Below, piece after piece: positions 21,471-30,988 of a stretch of DNA of 45,090 nucleotides. A program made the translations under genes and the position numbers. The first letter of the stretch is position 1. Every line of letters begins with the position of its first letter. Source of the DNA: Phycisphaerales bacterium (GTDB taxonomy: Bacteria; Planctomycetota; Phycisphaerae; Phycisphaerales; SM1A02); assembly GCA_029245245.1 (NCBI GenBank), contig JAQWPT010000031.1, positions 1-45,090 on the forward strand, given 5' to 3'. The notes beneath the pieces were generated by a model. The model did no database searches, was not told where the DNA came from, and saw nothing but the letters and a program-made list of their open reading frames with translations.

Positions 21471-24083
21471 ATGACCATTCGCGCACGCATTCTCTCCCGC
21501 TGGGGCCGCGGGGTGACCCGGCACCCGCTGCTGACCCTCGTGGTCTGCCTGGTGATCGCCGCCGGCTCGGTCGTACTCGCCATCACCTCCCTGGAGTTGC
21601 ATGCCGATCGCAGTGACCTGGTCTCCGGGGACCTGCACTGGAGTCGGCTCTACGCGGACTACCGACAGGACTTCCAACGATGGGATGACCTGGTCCTCTG
21701 CTTCGAGGGTGCCCCGGGCGATACGGCCATCGATGACCTCGCCCGGCGTGTCGCCGAAGAGTTGAATGCCCACGAGCAGGTCGCCTCCGCCGACGCGGGC
21801 TTCCTTGCCACCGAGGCCGGGCCGCGCATGTGGAAGGTGGCCGACTCCGGTGAGTTCGACCAGGCGTTGACCTGGTTCATGCATGCACGGGAACTTGCCG
21901 CCCAGCCCGGACCCGCAGAGGCACTGGCGCTCTTCACGAGCAGCCTGGCTGGATTCGAACACCAATCCAGCATGCTCAAGGGAGTCGAGACCTTCATACG
22001 ACCGATGCTCGAGGGACTCCAGGGACGACCCGCCGTGTTCGATCTCCTGGCACCGATCGGGGAAACGTGGCAATCTCTGACGACAGGTTCGGGGACGATT
22101 CGAACCGTGCTGGTGCACATGGAACGTGATGCGGTCGGCGGCATCGAGGCCGTGGGCGAAGACCTCGCTCTCGTTCGCGACATCACCGCACGGGTCGTCG
22201 ACGACACCGCACCGGGAACCGACTGGGGCGCCACCGGACTGCCGGCCCTGGAAGCCGACGAAACGACGCAGGCCATCAGGGATTCCACGGCCGCTTCCAT
22301 CATTGCCTTCGTGCTGGTGACCCTGATGATGCTCCTTGTCTTCAAGCGGGTGACATTGCCGCTGCTCGCCGCCGGCTCGCTGCTGGTGGGCATGGCCTGG
22401 AGTTTCGGGTGGGTGGTCCTGTCGGTCGGCCACCTGCAACTGCTGTCGGTGGTCTTCTCGGCGATTCTCATCGGCCTGGGCATCGACTTCGTCCTTCACC
22501 TGCTGGCGAGACTGCGCGTGGTGCACACCGAGTACGACTCGCTGCCCGACGCAATGGCCCGCAGTTTCCGCGACGCGGGACCGGGCCTGATCACCGGGGC
22601 GACCACCACCGCCCTGGCCTTCGCTGCGACGTCGCTGACGGACTTCAAGGGCGTGGCGGAAATGGGCGTGATCGCAGGCGGCGGCGTGATCCTGCTGCTG
22701 GTGGCCATGCTCTGCGTCTTCCCGGCCGCACTGGCCATTGGCGGACGCTGGCGACAGCGCATCGAGCGGGTTCGCAGTTGGGACGACCAGTCGTTGCTGC
22801 GGTGCGTCGGCTGGGCCGATCGATTGGCGATCCCCGTCCTGATCGCCGCCGGCATCGTGGTCGTGGCACTGCTGGTTCCCATGAGCCGCGTCACGTACGA
22901 CTCGAACATCCTGAACCTCCAGCCCGAGGGGCTGGAATCGGTTCGGTGGCAGCACCACCTGGAGCAGGATGCCGGCGCGAACATCTGGAGCGGGCTGGTC
23001 CTGACGTCACCGGACGAGGCTCCGTCGATGATCGAATCACTCCGCGCGATCCCCGGGGTCGCGGGCGTCAGTGGCATGGGCATGCTGTTTCCGCCCGACG
23101 CCGCCCAGCGGGAAGCGGACCTGGCTGGGATTCGATCCCGCCCGGTGCAGCCGGTGCTGGTGGACGATCCGCCGGCGAGCCTCGCCAGCACCCTCCAGTT
23201 GATCGCCTCCGGCCTGCGCCGCGAAGCCGGAACCGTCCCGGACGCAACCGAACTGGCCACTGACATCGACACGGCACTGCAAGCCTGGCACAGCGCCGAC
23301 GAACCGACCCGCACCGCGCGATACGAGGCCATGAGCCGTTCGTGGCGCACGGGAGCCGACGCCCTGCACGCCGCGGCAACCGCCTCGATGGCGCCGGGCA
23401 TGCCCGACGCCGACGAACTGCCACGCGTCCTGCGAGAATCGTGGGTCGGCGCTGACGGCCAGTGGCTGCTGCGGGTGGAGCCCGTGGCGGACGATGCATC
23501 GATTCTCGAACCCACCCGCCTCGCCGGGTTCGTGGAATCGATCCGGACGGTGACACCGGACGTGCTCGGTCCCCCGGTGCAGATCCTGGAATCGTCGCGA
23601 CTGATCACCCACGCCTACCGCATGGCCGCGCTGTACGCGCTGATCGCGGTGGTCGTCATCCTGCTGCTGGACTTCCGATCCTTCATCGATGCCGGCCTGG
23701 CCATCGCCCCGGTGTTCATCGGGTTCATCGGCGTATTCGGCATCATGGGCACCCTGGGCATGCAGGTGAACTTCGCGAACCTGATGGTCCTGCCGCTGAT
23801 CTTCGGCATCGGCGTCGATGCGGGCGTGCACGTGGTGCATCGCTGGCGTCACGACCCACACGGCATGCCCGCGGGCCTCGTGGGTGGAACGGGACAGGCG
23901 ATCACGATGACGATGGCCACCACGATCATCGGCTTCGGGGCGATGCTGATCGCCGAACACCGGGGCATCCGCTCGCTGAGCATCGTGATGGTCACGGGCC
24001 TGGCCATCACCTGGCTGGCCTGCATGCTGGTGCTGCCAGCGGCCCTGCGACTGCGGACCCGGCTGCGACCACCGCAAACCTGA
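21471..24083 (+). CDS. MMPL/RND-family transporter (HpnN-like)
   Basis: This 870-residue inner membrane protein has the duplicated RND layout. TM1 (LLTLVVCLVIAAGSVVLAI) is followed by a large periplasmic domain (about 45-275). A helix bundle follows with GLGIDFVLHLLARLRV and the Thr-rich GLITGATTTALAFAATSLTDF. Then come a second TM start (IPVLIAAGIVVVALLVPM), a second periplasmic domain and a second bundle with GIGVDAGVHVVHRW and GTGQAITMTMATTIIGFGAM. The Asp in each GxGxD motif fits proton coupling. The nearest recognised type is the MMPL/HpnN lipid-exporter group, so a hydrophobic cargo is plausible but not shown. No Shine-Dalgarno precedes the ATG; TACCCT lies 12 bases upstream. The end is seven bases from the convergent aminopeptidase. 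Confidence 0.85.
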   Translation: MTIRARILSRWGRGVTRHPLLTLVVCLVIAAGSVVLAITSLELHADRSDLVSGDLHWSRLYADYRQDFQRWDDLVLCFEGAPGDTAIDDLARRVAEELNAHEQVASADAGFLATEAGPRMWKVADSGEFDQALTWFMHARELAAQPGPAEALALFTSSLAGFEHQSSMLKGVETFIRPMLEGLQGRPAVFDLLAPIGETWQSLTTGSGTIRTVLVHMERDAVGGIEAVGEDLALVRDITARVVDDTAPGTDWGATGLPALEADETTQAIRDSTAASIIAFVLVTLMMLLVFKRVTLPLLAAGSLLVGMAWSFGWVVLSVGHLQLLSVVFSAILIGLGIDFVLHLLARLRVVHTEYDSLPDAMARSFRDAGPGLITGATTTALAFAATSLTDFKGVAEMGVIAGGGVILLLVAMLCVFPAALAIGGRWRQRIERVRSWDDQSLLRCVGWADRLAIPVLIAAGIVVVALLVPMSRVTYDSNILNLQPEGLESVRWQHHLEQDAGANIWSGLVLTSPDEAPSMIESLRAIPGVAGVSGMGMLFPPDAAQREADLAGIRSRPVQPVLVDDPPASLASTLQLIASGLRREAGTVPDATELATDIDTALQAWHSADEPTRTARYEAMSRSWRTGADALHAAATASMAPGMPDADELPRVLRESWVGADGQWLLRVEPVADDASILEPTRLAGFVESIRTVTPDVLGPPVQILESSRLITHAYRMAALYALIAVVVILLLDFRSFIDAGLAIAPVFIGFIGVFGIMGTLGMQVNFANLMVLPLIFGIGVDAGVHVVHRWRHDPHGMPAGLVGGTGQAITMTMATTIIGFGAMLIAEHRGIRSLSIVMVTGLAITWLACMLVLPAALRLRTRLRPPQT

Positions 24084-24090
24084 AACCGCG

Positions 24091-25215
24091 TCAGCCCTTG
24101 AGGGCGTCGGGATTCAGACCCTTGAGGTCGTCGACGATGAAGATTCCGTTCTCGCGGATGACCTCGTCGTCGAAGGTGATCGTGCCCCCGCCGTAGTCCT
24201 CACGCTGAATGAGCACGAGGTCCCAGTGGATGTCGCTGCGATTGCCGTTGTCGGCCTCTTCGTAGGCCTGGCCCGGCGTGAAGTGCAGCGACCCGGCGAT
24301 CTTCTCGTCGAAGAGGATGTCCATCATCGGCTCGAGCACGTAGGGATTGAACCCGATGGCGAACTCGCCCACGTAGCGGGCGCCCTCGTCCGTGTCGAAG
24401 ATCTCCTGCAACCGGTCGTTGTTCTGCTCGCTGGTGGCATCGACGATGCAGCCGTTCTCGAACGTCAGTCGGATGTTCTTGAAGGACGTGCCCTGGTAGA
24501 TCGTAGGCGTGTTGTAGTGGATCACGCCATTGACCGAATCACGCACCGGAGCGGTGTAGCACTCGCCGTCGGGGATGTTCTTCTCGCCGCAGCAGGGAAT
24601 GGCGGGAATGTCCTTGATCGAGAAGGACAGGTCGGTATCGCCGGGCCCCTGGATGCGGACACGGTCCGTGTTGTTCATGCGGGCGGCCAGCTTGTCGCAG
24701 GCCGCGCCCATCCGCTGGTAGTCCAGCGTGCAGACGTCGAAGTAGAAGTCCTCGAATGCCTCGGTGTTCGTCTGGGCGAGCTGGGCCATCGCGGGAGTCG
24801 GCCAGCGCAGCACGCACCACTTGGTGTTGCGGACCCGCTGCTGCAGGTGCACCGGCTTGCCGTAGAGACGACCGTAGGCCTGCATGCGATCGGTGGGGAC
24901 GCCCGAGAGTTCGTTGATGTTGTGACCGCCACGCAGCCCGATGTAGGCCTGCATCGACTTCATCCGCTCCAGGTCGTGCTCGCTCCATGTCTCCAGCTGC
25001 GTGTCGGCAGCGGACTCGATGAGCGCCCGGTTGATGCGGCTGTTGCGAAGCGCGACGTGCGGGTGCCCGCCGGCATCGCGGCAGGCGCGAACGGTCGCGA
25101 CGACCATCTCCTCGGGAATGTCGAACGCCTCGATCAACAGGTGCTCCCCGTCCTGGATGGACGTGGAGTAGCCGATGAGCAGTTCCGCCAGTTTCGTCAT
25201 GCGTGGGTCGAGCAT
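24091..25215 (-). CDS. M29-family aminopeptidase
   Basis: This 374-residue protein matches the thermophilic aminopeptidase family M29 (AmpS/PepS): [19 protein letters not shown] at the N-terminus, the metal region [26 protein letters not shown], and the C-terminal [13 protein letters not shown] followed by [10 protein letters not shown]. The Glu, His and Asp residues in these blocks are the family's dinuclear metal ligands. It removes N-terminal residues from peptides in the cytoplasm. GAGGA eight or nine bases before the ATG serves as Shine-Dalgarno. It starts ten bases after the unknown nuclease-like gene, so hflX, that gene and this one form one unit. A role in peptide recycling is inferred from family only. 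Confidence 0.92.
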   Translation of the reverse strand: MLDPRMTKLAELLIGYSTSIQDGEHLLIEAFDIPEEMVVATVRACRDAGGHPHVALRNSRINRALIESAADTQLETWSEHDLERMKSMQAYIGLRGGHNINELSGVPTDRMQAYGRLYGKPVHLQQRVRNTKWCVLRWPTPAMAQLAQTNTEAFEDFYFDVCTLDYQRMGAACDKLAARMNNTDRVRIQGPGDTDLSFSIKDIPAIPCCGEKNIPDGECYTAPVRDSVNGVIHYNTPTIYQGTSFKNIRLTFENGCIVDATSEQNNDRLQEIFDTDEGARYVGEFAIGFNPYVLEPMMDILFDEKIAGSLHFTPGQAYEEADNGNRSDIHWDLVLIQREDYGGGTITFDDEVIRENGIFIVDDLKGLNPDALKG

Positions 25216-25225
25216 CCGCGTGTCC

Positions 25226-26251
25226 TCACTCGCCCGGTCCGGTTGTCCCCGGTCCGGTGCCTCGTGCGTGACTCCTCGGCGTCCGTTCCGCCTCGAAGAG
25301 TTCGCGAAGCAGAGATTCTAGCGAACCCGGGACCTTGCTTCCCTCCCGGAGAAAGAGTTGGGTTGGAAACTCCATCTTCTCCAACCCGACCTGGCACCAG
25401 GCCCCGGCCCGGGACATCGGTCGCCGCCGCCCGGACCAGAAGCCGTCCGCAGCCCTGCCGTAGGCCACACGTCGACCCTTTGGGGGATGGGTATCCCACC
25501 GCTCCTCGTGCGATCCAAGCAGGGCCGTCTCGACATCGCTGGCATCGTTGATGCCGGCCGAAGCCAGGAGGATCACGTTCGTCGCCCGGGGCATGAACTG
25601 CCGATGGGCCCGTTTGAGCAGGCGACGGATGCGAGGGACCTCATCGATGAAGCCCTCGGGAAGCCCGATCGCCAGGGACACGTGGGGCCCCTCCCAGGGC
25701 GCAACGATCCGGACACCACCGAGTTCATCACCGGAATCGGCCCGGACCGTCAACTCGTCTCCCACGTGGGAGATCTTGATGAACCCGACGGCACGCTCCA
25801 CGAACTCCTGCATCCGATCCTCCGAGAGGTCCTCCTCCCAGCGGACACGGACGATGAACGGTCGCTTGATGCGTTCGAGAAATCGGAGCCGGGAGGAGAT
25901 TCCCAGTCGTCGGGCGCTGTTCTCCTCGTTGGCGAGCCGTTTCACGTGCAGGTAGAACTGCTGGTCACCCTTGACCACGTGAAAGTCACAGGTCCGTCCC
26001 AGTGGCGTCGGAACTTCCCACTCCAATCGGCACCCGTGCGCAAGCAGCATGTCCGCGACCCGGGCCTCCGCCCAGTAGTCGAGGAATCGCTTGAGCGTGG
26101 TCTGCGCCCGAAGCGTGTCAAGCAGAGGGCGGAGCGCGGGGTGTGCCGACCAGGCCCCGATTCGTTCCCGGAGTTCCCGGGGCACCTCGCGTCCGAATCG
26201 ACCGAGCCCCTCGTTGCCCCGCTCATCCGGTCTCTGTCTGGATTCACCCAT
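25226..26251 (-). CDS. Unknown protein with a possible PD-(D/E)XK-like nuclease core
   Basis: This 341-residue protein matches no family I can name. The ATG at 26251 is chosen because it shares its A with the hflX TGA stop (TGATG), implying coupling. Residues about 55-110 read like a restriction-endonuclease fold: [19 protein letters not shown] (helix with Glu), [17 protein letters not shown] (Asp), then [14 protein letters not shown] (Lys). The expected acid before the Lys is His here, so activity is uncertain. The middle has a VGFIKIS-type strand and a helical region; the C-terminal 90 residues are Arg-rich and end in a Gly/Thr/Pro tail. The short upstream gap to hflX and downstream gap to the M29 gene place it in one operon. 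Confidence 0.72.
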   Translation of the reverse strand: MGESRQRPDERGNEGLGRFGREVPRELRERIGAWSAHPALRPLLDTLRAQTTLKRFLDYWAEARVADMLLAHGCRLEWEVPTPLGRTCDFHVVKGDQQFYLHVKRLANEENSARRLGISSRLRFLERIKRPFIVRVRWEEDLSEDRMQEFVERAVGFIKISHVGDELTVRADSGDELGGVRIVAPWEGPHVSLAIGLPEGFIDEVPRIRRLLKRAHRQFMPRATNVILLASAGINDASDVETALLGSHEERWDTHPPKGRRVAYGRAADGFWSGRRRPMSRAGAWCQVGLEKMEFPTQLFLREGSKVPGSLESLLRELFEAERTPRSHARGTGPGTTGPGE

Positions 26252-27651
26252 CACGCTTCCGGCGCCTGCAGTCGGTGCGGCGGCATCGGGCACGACAGGC
26301 GATCGCCCCACCCGCCTCCTCGCGCTTCACGGGCCACTTCACTCGCGTCCCGGTCGTCGATGAGAATCCGGGTCGAGCGAGCCAGCAACTGGTCGAGTTG
26401 TCGCCGACCCAGCGCGGTGGTGTAGATGACCACCCCGTCGCCGTATTCGCGGTCCTCGACCACGGTGCGTTTCTCGATGAAATCGACGATGGCTCCCTCG
26501 CTGAGATCGACGGTCAGTCGAACCGTTGCGATGGGACCCACGAACATGGTGCGGACCGTCTCCGCGAGCACGTCGAGTCCCTCCCCCGTGGTGGCGCTGA
26601 CCGGGATTGCCTGCGGGTAGTCCCGCAGCCATGGAAGCAGCAGGTCGCGATGCTCAAGCTGGTCGATCTTGTTCAGCAGCACGATCCGCGGCTGATCGAC
26701 GGCACCGATCTGGTCGAGCGTCCGGTCGACGGAGCGAGCCTGGGACCGCGCATTGGGATCGGACACATCCACGAGGTTCAGCAGGAGCTGGCAGTTGACC
26801 GTCTCCTCCAGGGTGGAACGGAACGAGGCCACGAGGTGGTGCGGCAACTGCCGGATGAACCCGACGGTATCCGAGAGCATCACGTTGTTGCCGCCACCGA
26901 GGTCCCAGCGCTCGACGCGGGTCGAGAGTGTGGCGAAGAGCTTGTCGTTGGCGAAGGCCCCGCCCTCGGTGAGCTGGTTGAAGATCGTGGACTTGCCCAC
27001 GTTCGTGTAGCCGACGAGGCCGACGGTGAAGTGGTCCTCGTTGCGGGCGAGCACCTCGCGGACCTTCCGCTGCTGGATGGTCTCGAGTTCGTTTCGGAGT
27101 TGACGCAACCTGCGCTTGACCAGTCGCCGGTCGATCTCGAGCTGTTTCTCACCCGGCCCACGGGTGCCGATGCCGATGGGCGCGCCCCCGGTGACCTGGC
27201 CAAGGTGGTCCCACATCGCCCGCAGTCGTGGGTAGGTGTACTGCAGCTGCGCGATCTCCACCTGCAGCTTCGCGGCATGCGTCGTCGCACGCCGGGCGAA
27301 GATGTCGAGGATCAGTTCACTGCGATCGATGATCTTGGAACTGGTTGCCCGCTCCAGGTTCCGGATCTGTCCCGGGCTCAACTCATGGTCGAACAGCACC
27401 AGGGTGGCTTTCTCGGACTCGATGAACCGGGTGAGCTCCTCGATCTTGCCACGGCCGATGAAGGTCTTGCCACTGGGCAGCCGCCTGGACTGGGTGAGCA
27501 CCCCCACCACCTCGGCGTCGGCGGTCCTGGCCAATGCCGCAAGTTCGGCCAGTCTCGTCTCGAGATCGACCTCGTCCCGTGGCAGACGTACCGACACGAG
27601 CACGGCTCGTTCCCGTGCGACCTTCAGTTGTTCACGCTGGATTTGCGACAT
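26251..27651 (-). CDS. hflX: GTPase HflX
   Basis: This 466-residue protein is a ribosome-associated GTPase that splits stalled 70S ribosomes under stress. The N-terminal HflX domain has RERAVLVSVRL, DAEVVGVLTQ, TFIGRGKIEEL, LVLFDHELSPGQIRNLE and LDIFARRATTHAAKLQVE. The helical linker has GTRGPGEKQLEIDRR. The G domain has GYTNVGKST (G1), DTVGFIRQLPHHLVASF (G3), LNKIDQL (G4) and a VSATTGEG (G5). The ATG at 27651 was chosen from family alignment; an in-frame ATG about 14 codons upstream is possible. The end overlaps the next gene by one base. It is divergent from the S41 protease gene. Confidence 0.95.
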   Translation of the reverse strand: MSQIQREQLKVARERAVLVSVRLPRDEVDLETRLAELAALARTADAEVVGVLTQSRRLPSGKTFIGRGKIEELTRFIESEKATLVLFDHELSPGQIRNLERATSSKIIDRSELILDIFARRATTHAAKLQVEIAQLQYTYPRLRAMWDHLGQVTGGAPIGIGTRGPGEKQLEIDRRLVKRRLRQLRNELETIQQRKVREVLARNEDHFTVGLVGYTNVGKSTIFNQLTEGGAFANDKLFATLSTRVERWDLGGGNNVMLSDTVGFIRQLPHHLVASFRSTLEETVNCQLLLNLVDVSDPNARSQARSVDRTLDQIGAVDQPRIVLLNKIDQLEHRDLLLPWLRDYPQAIPVSATTGEGLDVLAETVRTMFVGPIATVRLTVDLSEGAIVDFIEKRTVVEDREYGDGVVIYTTALGRRQLDQLLARSTRILIDDRDASEVAREARGGGWGDRLSCPMPPHRLQAPEA

Positions 27652-27756
27652 GAGCGGGCATCCGGGCCGGGTGGGGCCGCTAGGATGGTTCATCGACCGG
27701 ACAGCAGGCGACAAGCCAATCCTAGTCTCCTGCGAGACCGGCCAAGGAGGTACTTC
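27652..27756. promoter_or_regulatory. Divergent promoter region between hflX and the S41 protease
   Basis: TAGGAT at 27681-27686 and TAGTCT at 27723-27728 on the plus strand, and TAGGAT at 27719-27724 on the minus strand, are candidate -10 boxes. Two of them overlap on opposite strands. No -35 stands out. Confidence 0.35.
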
Positions 27757-29403
27757 GTGAATATTCGCCAAATCATCGTTTCGCTTCTCGTCGGCACCCT
27801 GCTCTGCCTCCTGGCCATCGCCGTGCCGCGAGCCATCGCGGTACGCAATGACGGGTACCGATGGTTCGATCCGATTGTCGACATCCGGGGCATCATCCTC
27901 TCCGACTACGTCAAACTTCCCGACGAACAGCAGATGCAGGAAGCCATGATCAAGGCGATGATCGAATCGCTCGATGACCCATTCTGCGAATACATCCGCC
28001 CCGAGGATCAGATCCATTTCCGAAAGAACCTCAGTGGCAACTACGTGGGCATCGGGGCACGCATCAACGGCAACGCCGAGTACCTCAAGATCATCACCCC
28101 GATGGAGAACTCACCCGCCCTCGAAGCGGGACTCCTCGCCGGGGACGAGATCCTTGAGATCGACGGAGTCACGACCAAGGACCAGCCCGTGGACGACAGC
28201 ATCGACAAGCTCCTGGGTGAACCGGGAACGGAAGTCGTCGTCCTGGTCCGCCATGTCGACGGATCGGAAGAGGAACTGGTAATCACTCGGCAACCGATCG
28301 AGACACGATCCACCTTCGGCCTGATCCGGCGTGACGGGGAATGGATGTACTCCCTCGACGACGATCGGAACCTTGCCTACATCGGGCTGGACAACTTCAC
28401 CACCCGCACCCCGGACGAACTGGAGGCCATCCTCCGACAACTCCGACTCGATGACGATCTCGACGGACTCATTCTCGATGTCCGCAGCAATCCCGGCGGC
28501 GCCCTGACCGCCGCCCTGGAAACCGCGGACCTCTTCATCCAGGATGGTCGGCTTCTGAGCATCCGCTCCGCCCGAGCGGATCGAAAGCAGAAGGAACGCG
28601 TGTTCAATGCAACGGCCAACGGCACGTTCAGCGATGTACCGATCATCGTGCTCGTCGATGACCGATCGGCCTCCGCGAGTGAAATCGTCGCCGGCTCCCT
28701 CAAGGACAACGAGCGTGCGATCGTGCTCGGCGAACGGACCTACGGCAAGGGGTCGGTGCAGGAAGTCCGTGAACTGGAGAACGATGCCGGCATCCTCAAG
28801 TTCACGACCGCCTACTACTACCTGCCCAACGGTCGAAGTCTGCACCGCATCCGCGGCAGCGAACAGGTCGACTGGGGTGTCGACCCCTCCACTGGATGCA
28901 TCGTGGCCGAATCCAACGAGGAGTTCAGCCACCGGTACGCCCAGCGACTCCCGTGGACCGTCATCACCCGTGATGAACCGGATGACCCCCGCTCGGAGGA
29001 CCCGACCTGGATCCGGGACTCCATGGGAGACGAGGCCCTCGCCCGAGCCGTCGAGATCCTCGGTCAACGCGTCGAGTCCGGCGACTGGCCGCAGCTTCCC
29101 GAGCAGGAACCACCGGCCGAACTGGCCAGCCGCGCCACTCTTGAGGAAGCCCTGGACATTCGCCAGCGCATGATCGAACGCATGGTTGAACTGGAAGAAG
29201 AGATCGCCACGCTCCAGGGTCGGACGGAACTGATCGACCATGGCGTGAACCTGCCCGAGGAAATCGATCTCGAGGAAGCCACGCTCGTGATTCACGACCG
29301 CGACGGCACTGTCGTCGGCTCATGGCGCATCGAGGAGATCGAGGAACTCAAGCGATCACTGGCTCCCGTTCGCCTCGTACCCGCCGACGAAGGCGAGCAT
29401 TGA
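27757..29403 (+). CDS. S41-family C-terminal processing protease (CtpA-like)
   Basis: This 548-residue protease starts at a GTG with an AAGGAGG Shine-Dalgarno six bases upstream. Residues about 5-27 form a membrane anchor or uncleaved signal (IIVSLLVGTLLCLLAIAVP). A PDZ domain (about 95-175) contains YVGIGARI and NSPALEAGLLAGDEILEIDGV. The S41 core follows with LDVRSNPGG, the catalytic-Ser motif DDRSASASEIVAG near 300 and the catalytic Lys in GERTYGKGSVQ near 331. A C-terminal coiled region (RQRMIERMVELEEEIATLQ) follows. It trims proteins from the C-terminus in the cell envelope. tsaD begins six bases after the stop. Sequence further upstream in frame is the antisense of hflX and was excluded. 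Confidence 0.93.
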   Translation: MNIRQIIVSLLVGTLLCLLAIAVPRAIAVRNDGYRWFDPIVDIRGIILSDYVKLPDEQQMQEAMIKAMIESLDDPFCEYIRPEDQIHFRKNLSGNYVGIGARINGNAEYLKIITPMENSPALEAGLLAGDEILEIDGVTTKDQPVDDSIDKLLGEPGTEVVVLVRHVDGSEEELVITRQPIETRSTFGLIRRDGEWMYSLDDDRNLAYIGLDNFTTRTPDELEAILRQLRLDDDLDGLILDVRSNPGGALTAALETADLFIQDGRLLSIRSARADRKQKERVFNATANGTFSDVPIIVLVDDRSASASEIVAGSLKDNERAIVLGERTYGKGSVQEVRELENDAGILKFTTAYYYLPNGRSLHRIRGSEQVDWGVDPSTGCIVAESNEEFSHRYAQRLPWTVITRDEPDDPRSEDPTWIRDSMGDEALARAVEILGQRVESGDWPQLPEQEPPAELASRATLEEALDIRQRMIERMVELEEEIATLQGRTELIDHGVNLPEEIDLEEATLVIHDRDGTVVGSWRIEEIEELKRSLAPVRLVPADEGEH

Positions 29404-29409
29404 CCCGAC

Positions 29410-30453
29410 ATGTCCCCCCTCCTCCTGGGAATCGAAAGCAGTTGTGACGAAACGGCCGCGGCCGTCGTCGAGGGGGATCGCCACGTTCGTTCCAACATCG
29501 TCTCGACACAGCATGAACTGCACGTGGAGTATGCCGGCGTCGTGCCCGAGATCGCGTCCCGCGCGCACCTGGAACGCATCGGACCGGTCATCGAGACCGC
29601 ACTGCGCGAAGCCGGCGTGGCCCTGTCGGACATTGACGGTGTCGCCGTTGGACACGAGCCCGGACTGATCGGCTCACTGCTGGTGGGCGTGTCCGCCGCC
29701 AAGGCACTGGCCTGGTCCATCGATCGACCGCTGCTGGCCGTCAACCACGTGTTGGCGCACCTGCACTCGCCCGCCCTGGACACCGAGCCGATCACCTTCC
29801 CAGCCATCGGCCTGGTCGTCTCCGGCGGACACACCAGTCTCTACCACCTGGACGACGCATTGTCCGTGCGGGAACTGGGCCGAACCATCGACGACGCCGT
29901 CGGCGAAGCCTACGACAAGGCCGCGGTCCTGCTGGGCCTGGGCTGGCCGGGGGGGCCTGCCCTCGATCGCCTCGCCGGCGAGGGGGATGAGCAGGCCGTG
30001 GACCTTCCCGTGTCCATGCTCGACCGCGAAAGCCTCGACTTCTCCTACAGCGGGCTGAAGACGGCCCTGCTCTACGCCGTGCGGGGCCACCCCACCGGGC
30101 GTGGTGCGGCAGCGGCCTTTCCCCGGCGCACCGAGGACCTCACCGACGATCGCCGCCGCGATCTGGCCGCCAGTTTCCAACGGGCCGCGGTGACATCGAT
30201 TGTCCGCAAGATCGAGCGGGCCCTGTCCACCCACGAGGTATCGTCCCTGCTCGTGGGCGGTGGTGTCAGCGCAAACTCCAGGCTGCGTCGCGACCTGGAG
30301 TCGTTCTGCCGCGATCGCGATCTCCAGTTGCGACTGCCGGCACCGCACTACTGCATGGACAACGCCGCGATGATCGCCGGACTGGGAGCCGTACAACTGG
30401 AAGCTGGGCAGGTCGCCGACCTGACCCTCTCGGCATCGGCGCGCAGCACGTGA
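29410..30453 (+). CDS. tsaD: tRNA N6-threonylcarbamoyladenosine transferase TsaD
   Basis: This 347-residue ASKHA-fold enzyme transfers the threonylcarbamoyl group to A37 of ANN-decoding tRNAs with TsaB and TsaE. It has GIESSCDETAAAVV at the N-terminus, NIVSTQHELHVEYAGVVPEIASRAH, and the metal-binding NHVLAHLHS (His113, His117). It also has VSGGHTSLYHL, DDAVGEAYDKAAVLLGLGWPGGPALDRLA, DFSYSGLKTALL and the C-terminal GGGVSANSRLR and CMDNAAMIAG. Length is typical. It lies six bases after the protease gene and overlaps the next gene's GTG by four bases, so the three are co-transcribed. TsaB and TsaE are not in the window. Confidence 0.96.
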   Translation: MSPLLLGIESSCDETAAAVVEGDRHVRSNIVSTQHELHVEYAGVVPEIASRAHLERIGPVIETALREAGVALSDIDGVAVGHEPGLIGSLLVGVSAAKALAWSIDRPLLAVNHVLAHLHSPALDTEPITFPAIGLVVSGGHTSLYHLDDALSVRELGRTIDDAVGEAYDKAAVLLGLGWPGGPALDRLAGEGDEQAVDLPVSMLDRESLDFSYSGLKTALLYAVRGHPTGRGAAAAFPRRTEDLTDDRRRDLAASFQRAAVTSIVRKIERALSTHEVSSLLVGGGVSANSRLRRDLESFCRDRDLQLRLPAPHYCMDNAAMIAGLGAVQLEAGQVADLTLSASARST

Positions 30454-30962
30454 ACATGAAGCCTCCCCATCCCGCCTCGCTGGAACCCAGCCGCCTGCTC
30501 AAGCAGTGCGACCTGGGGCTCGGTCGCTCAACGGGCCCCGGTGGCCAGCACCGGAACCGGCGCGACACCGCCGTCACCCTCATCCACGAGCCCACCGGCG
30601 TCACCGCCACGGCCACCGAGCGACGACGCCAGCAGGAGAATCGCATCGTGGCCCTGCGCCGACTCCGGACCAAACTTGCCATTGAAGTGCGCACCCCCCG
30701 ACCTCCCAAGCCCAGTGAACTGTGGCTCTCGAGACGACAGGGGCGGACGATGTCGGTGAATCCGCAGCATCCGGACTACCCCACCCTCCTCGCCGAGGCA
30801 CTGGACGTGATCGTGTTGATGAGCTGGGACGTGGCCAAATCCGCCGGGCGACTGGGCATCACCATGTCCCAACTGACTCGACTCCTCCGCCACGAGAAAT
30901 CCGCCTTCTCCATGGTCAATGCACAGCGCGTGGAGCGTGGGTACCCCCCACTGCGCAAATGA
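30450..30962 (+). CDS. Release-factor-like protein with GGQ motif
   Basis: This 170-residue protein (GTG start at 30450, or ATG two codons later) has the GGQ domain of class I release factors and little else. The motif STGPGGQHRNRRDTAVTLIHEPTG holds GGQ at residues 31-33, the loop that triggers peptidyl-tRNA hydrolysis. The rest of the domain ends in TATERRRQQENRIVALRRL. It lacks codon-recognition domains, and the last 80 residues contain a helix-turn-helix-like segment (SAGRLGITMSQLTRLLRHEKSA) instead of the basic ArfB tail. It may rescue stalled ribosomes or act as an off-ribosome peptidyl-tRNA hydrolase. The four-base overlap with tsaD indicates coupling. Function beyond the GGQ chemistry is inference. 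Confidence 0.82.
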   Translation: MNMKPPHPASLEPSRLLKQCDLGLGRSTGPGGQHRNRRDTAVTLIHEPTGVTATATERRRQQENRIVALRRLRTKLAIEVRTPRPPKPSELWLSRRQGRTMSVNPQHPDYPTLLAEALDVIVLMSWDVAKSAGRLGITMSQLTRLLRHEKSAFSMVNAQRVERGYPPLRK

Positions 30963-30976
30963 CACCGGTGGAACTG

Positions 30977-30982
30977 TAGGAT
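30977..30982 (+). promoter_or_regulatory. -10 hexamer for a leaderless transcript (M20D amidohydrolase)
   Basis: TAGGAT, then six bases (GGCGGG), then the ATG at 30989. Confidence 0.5.
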
Positions 30983-30988
30983 GGCGGG

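Noticed and set aside
26143-27756. N-terminal extension of the S41 protease upstream of 27757
   Set aside because: It is the antisense of hflX; a strong Shine-Dalgarno and membrane anchor mark the GTG at 27757.
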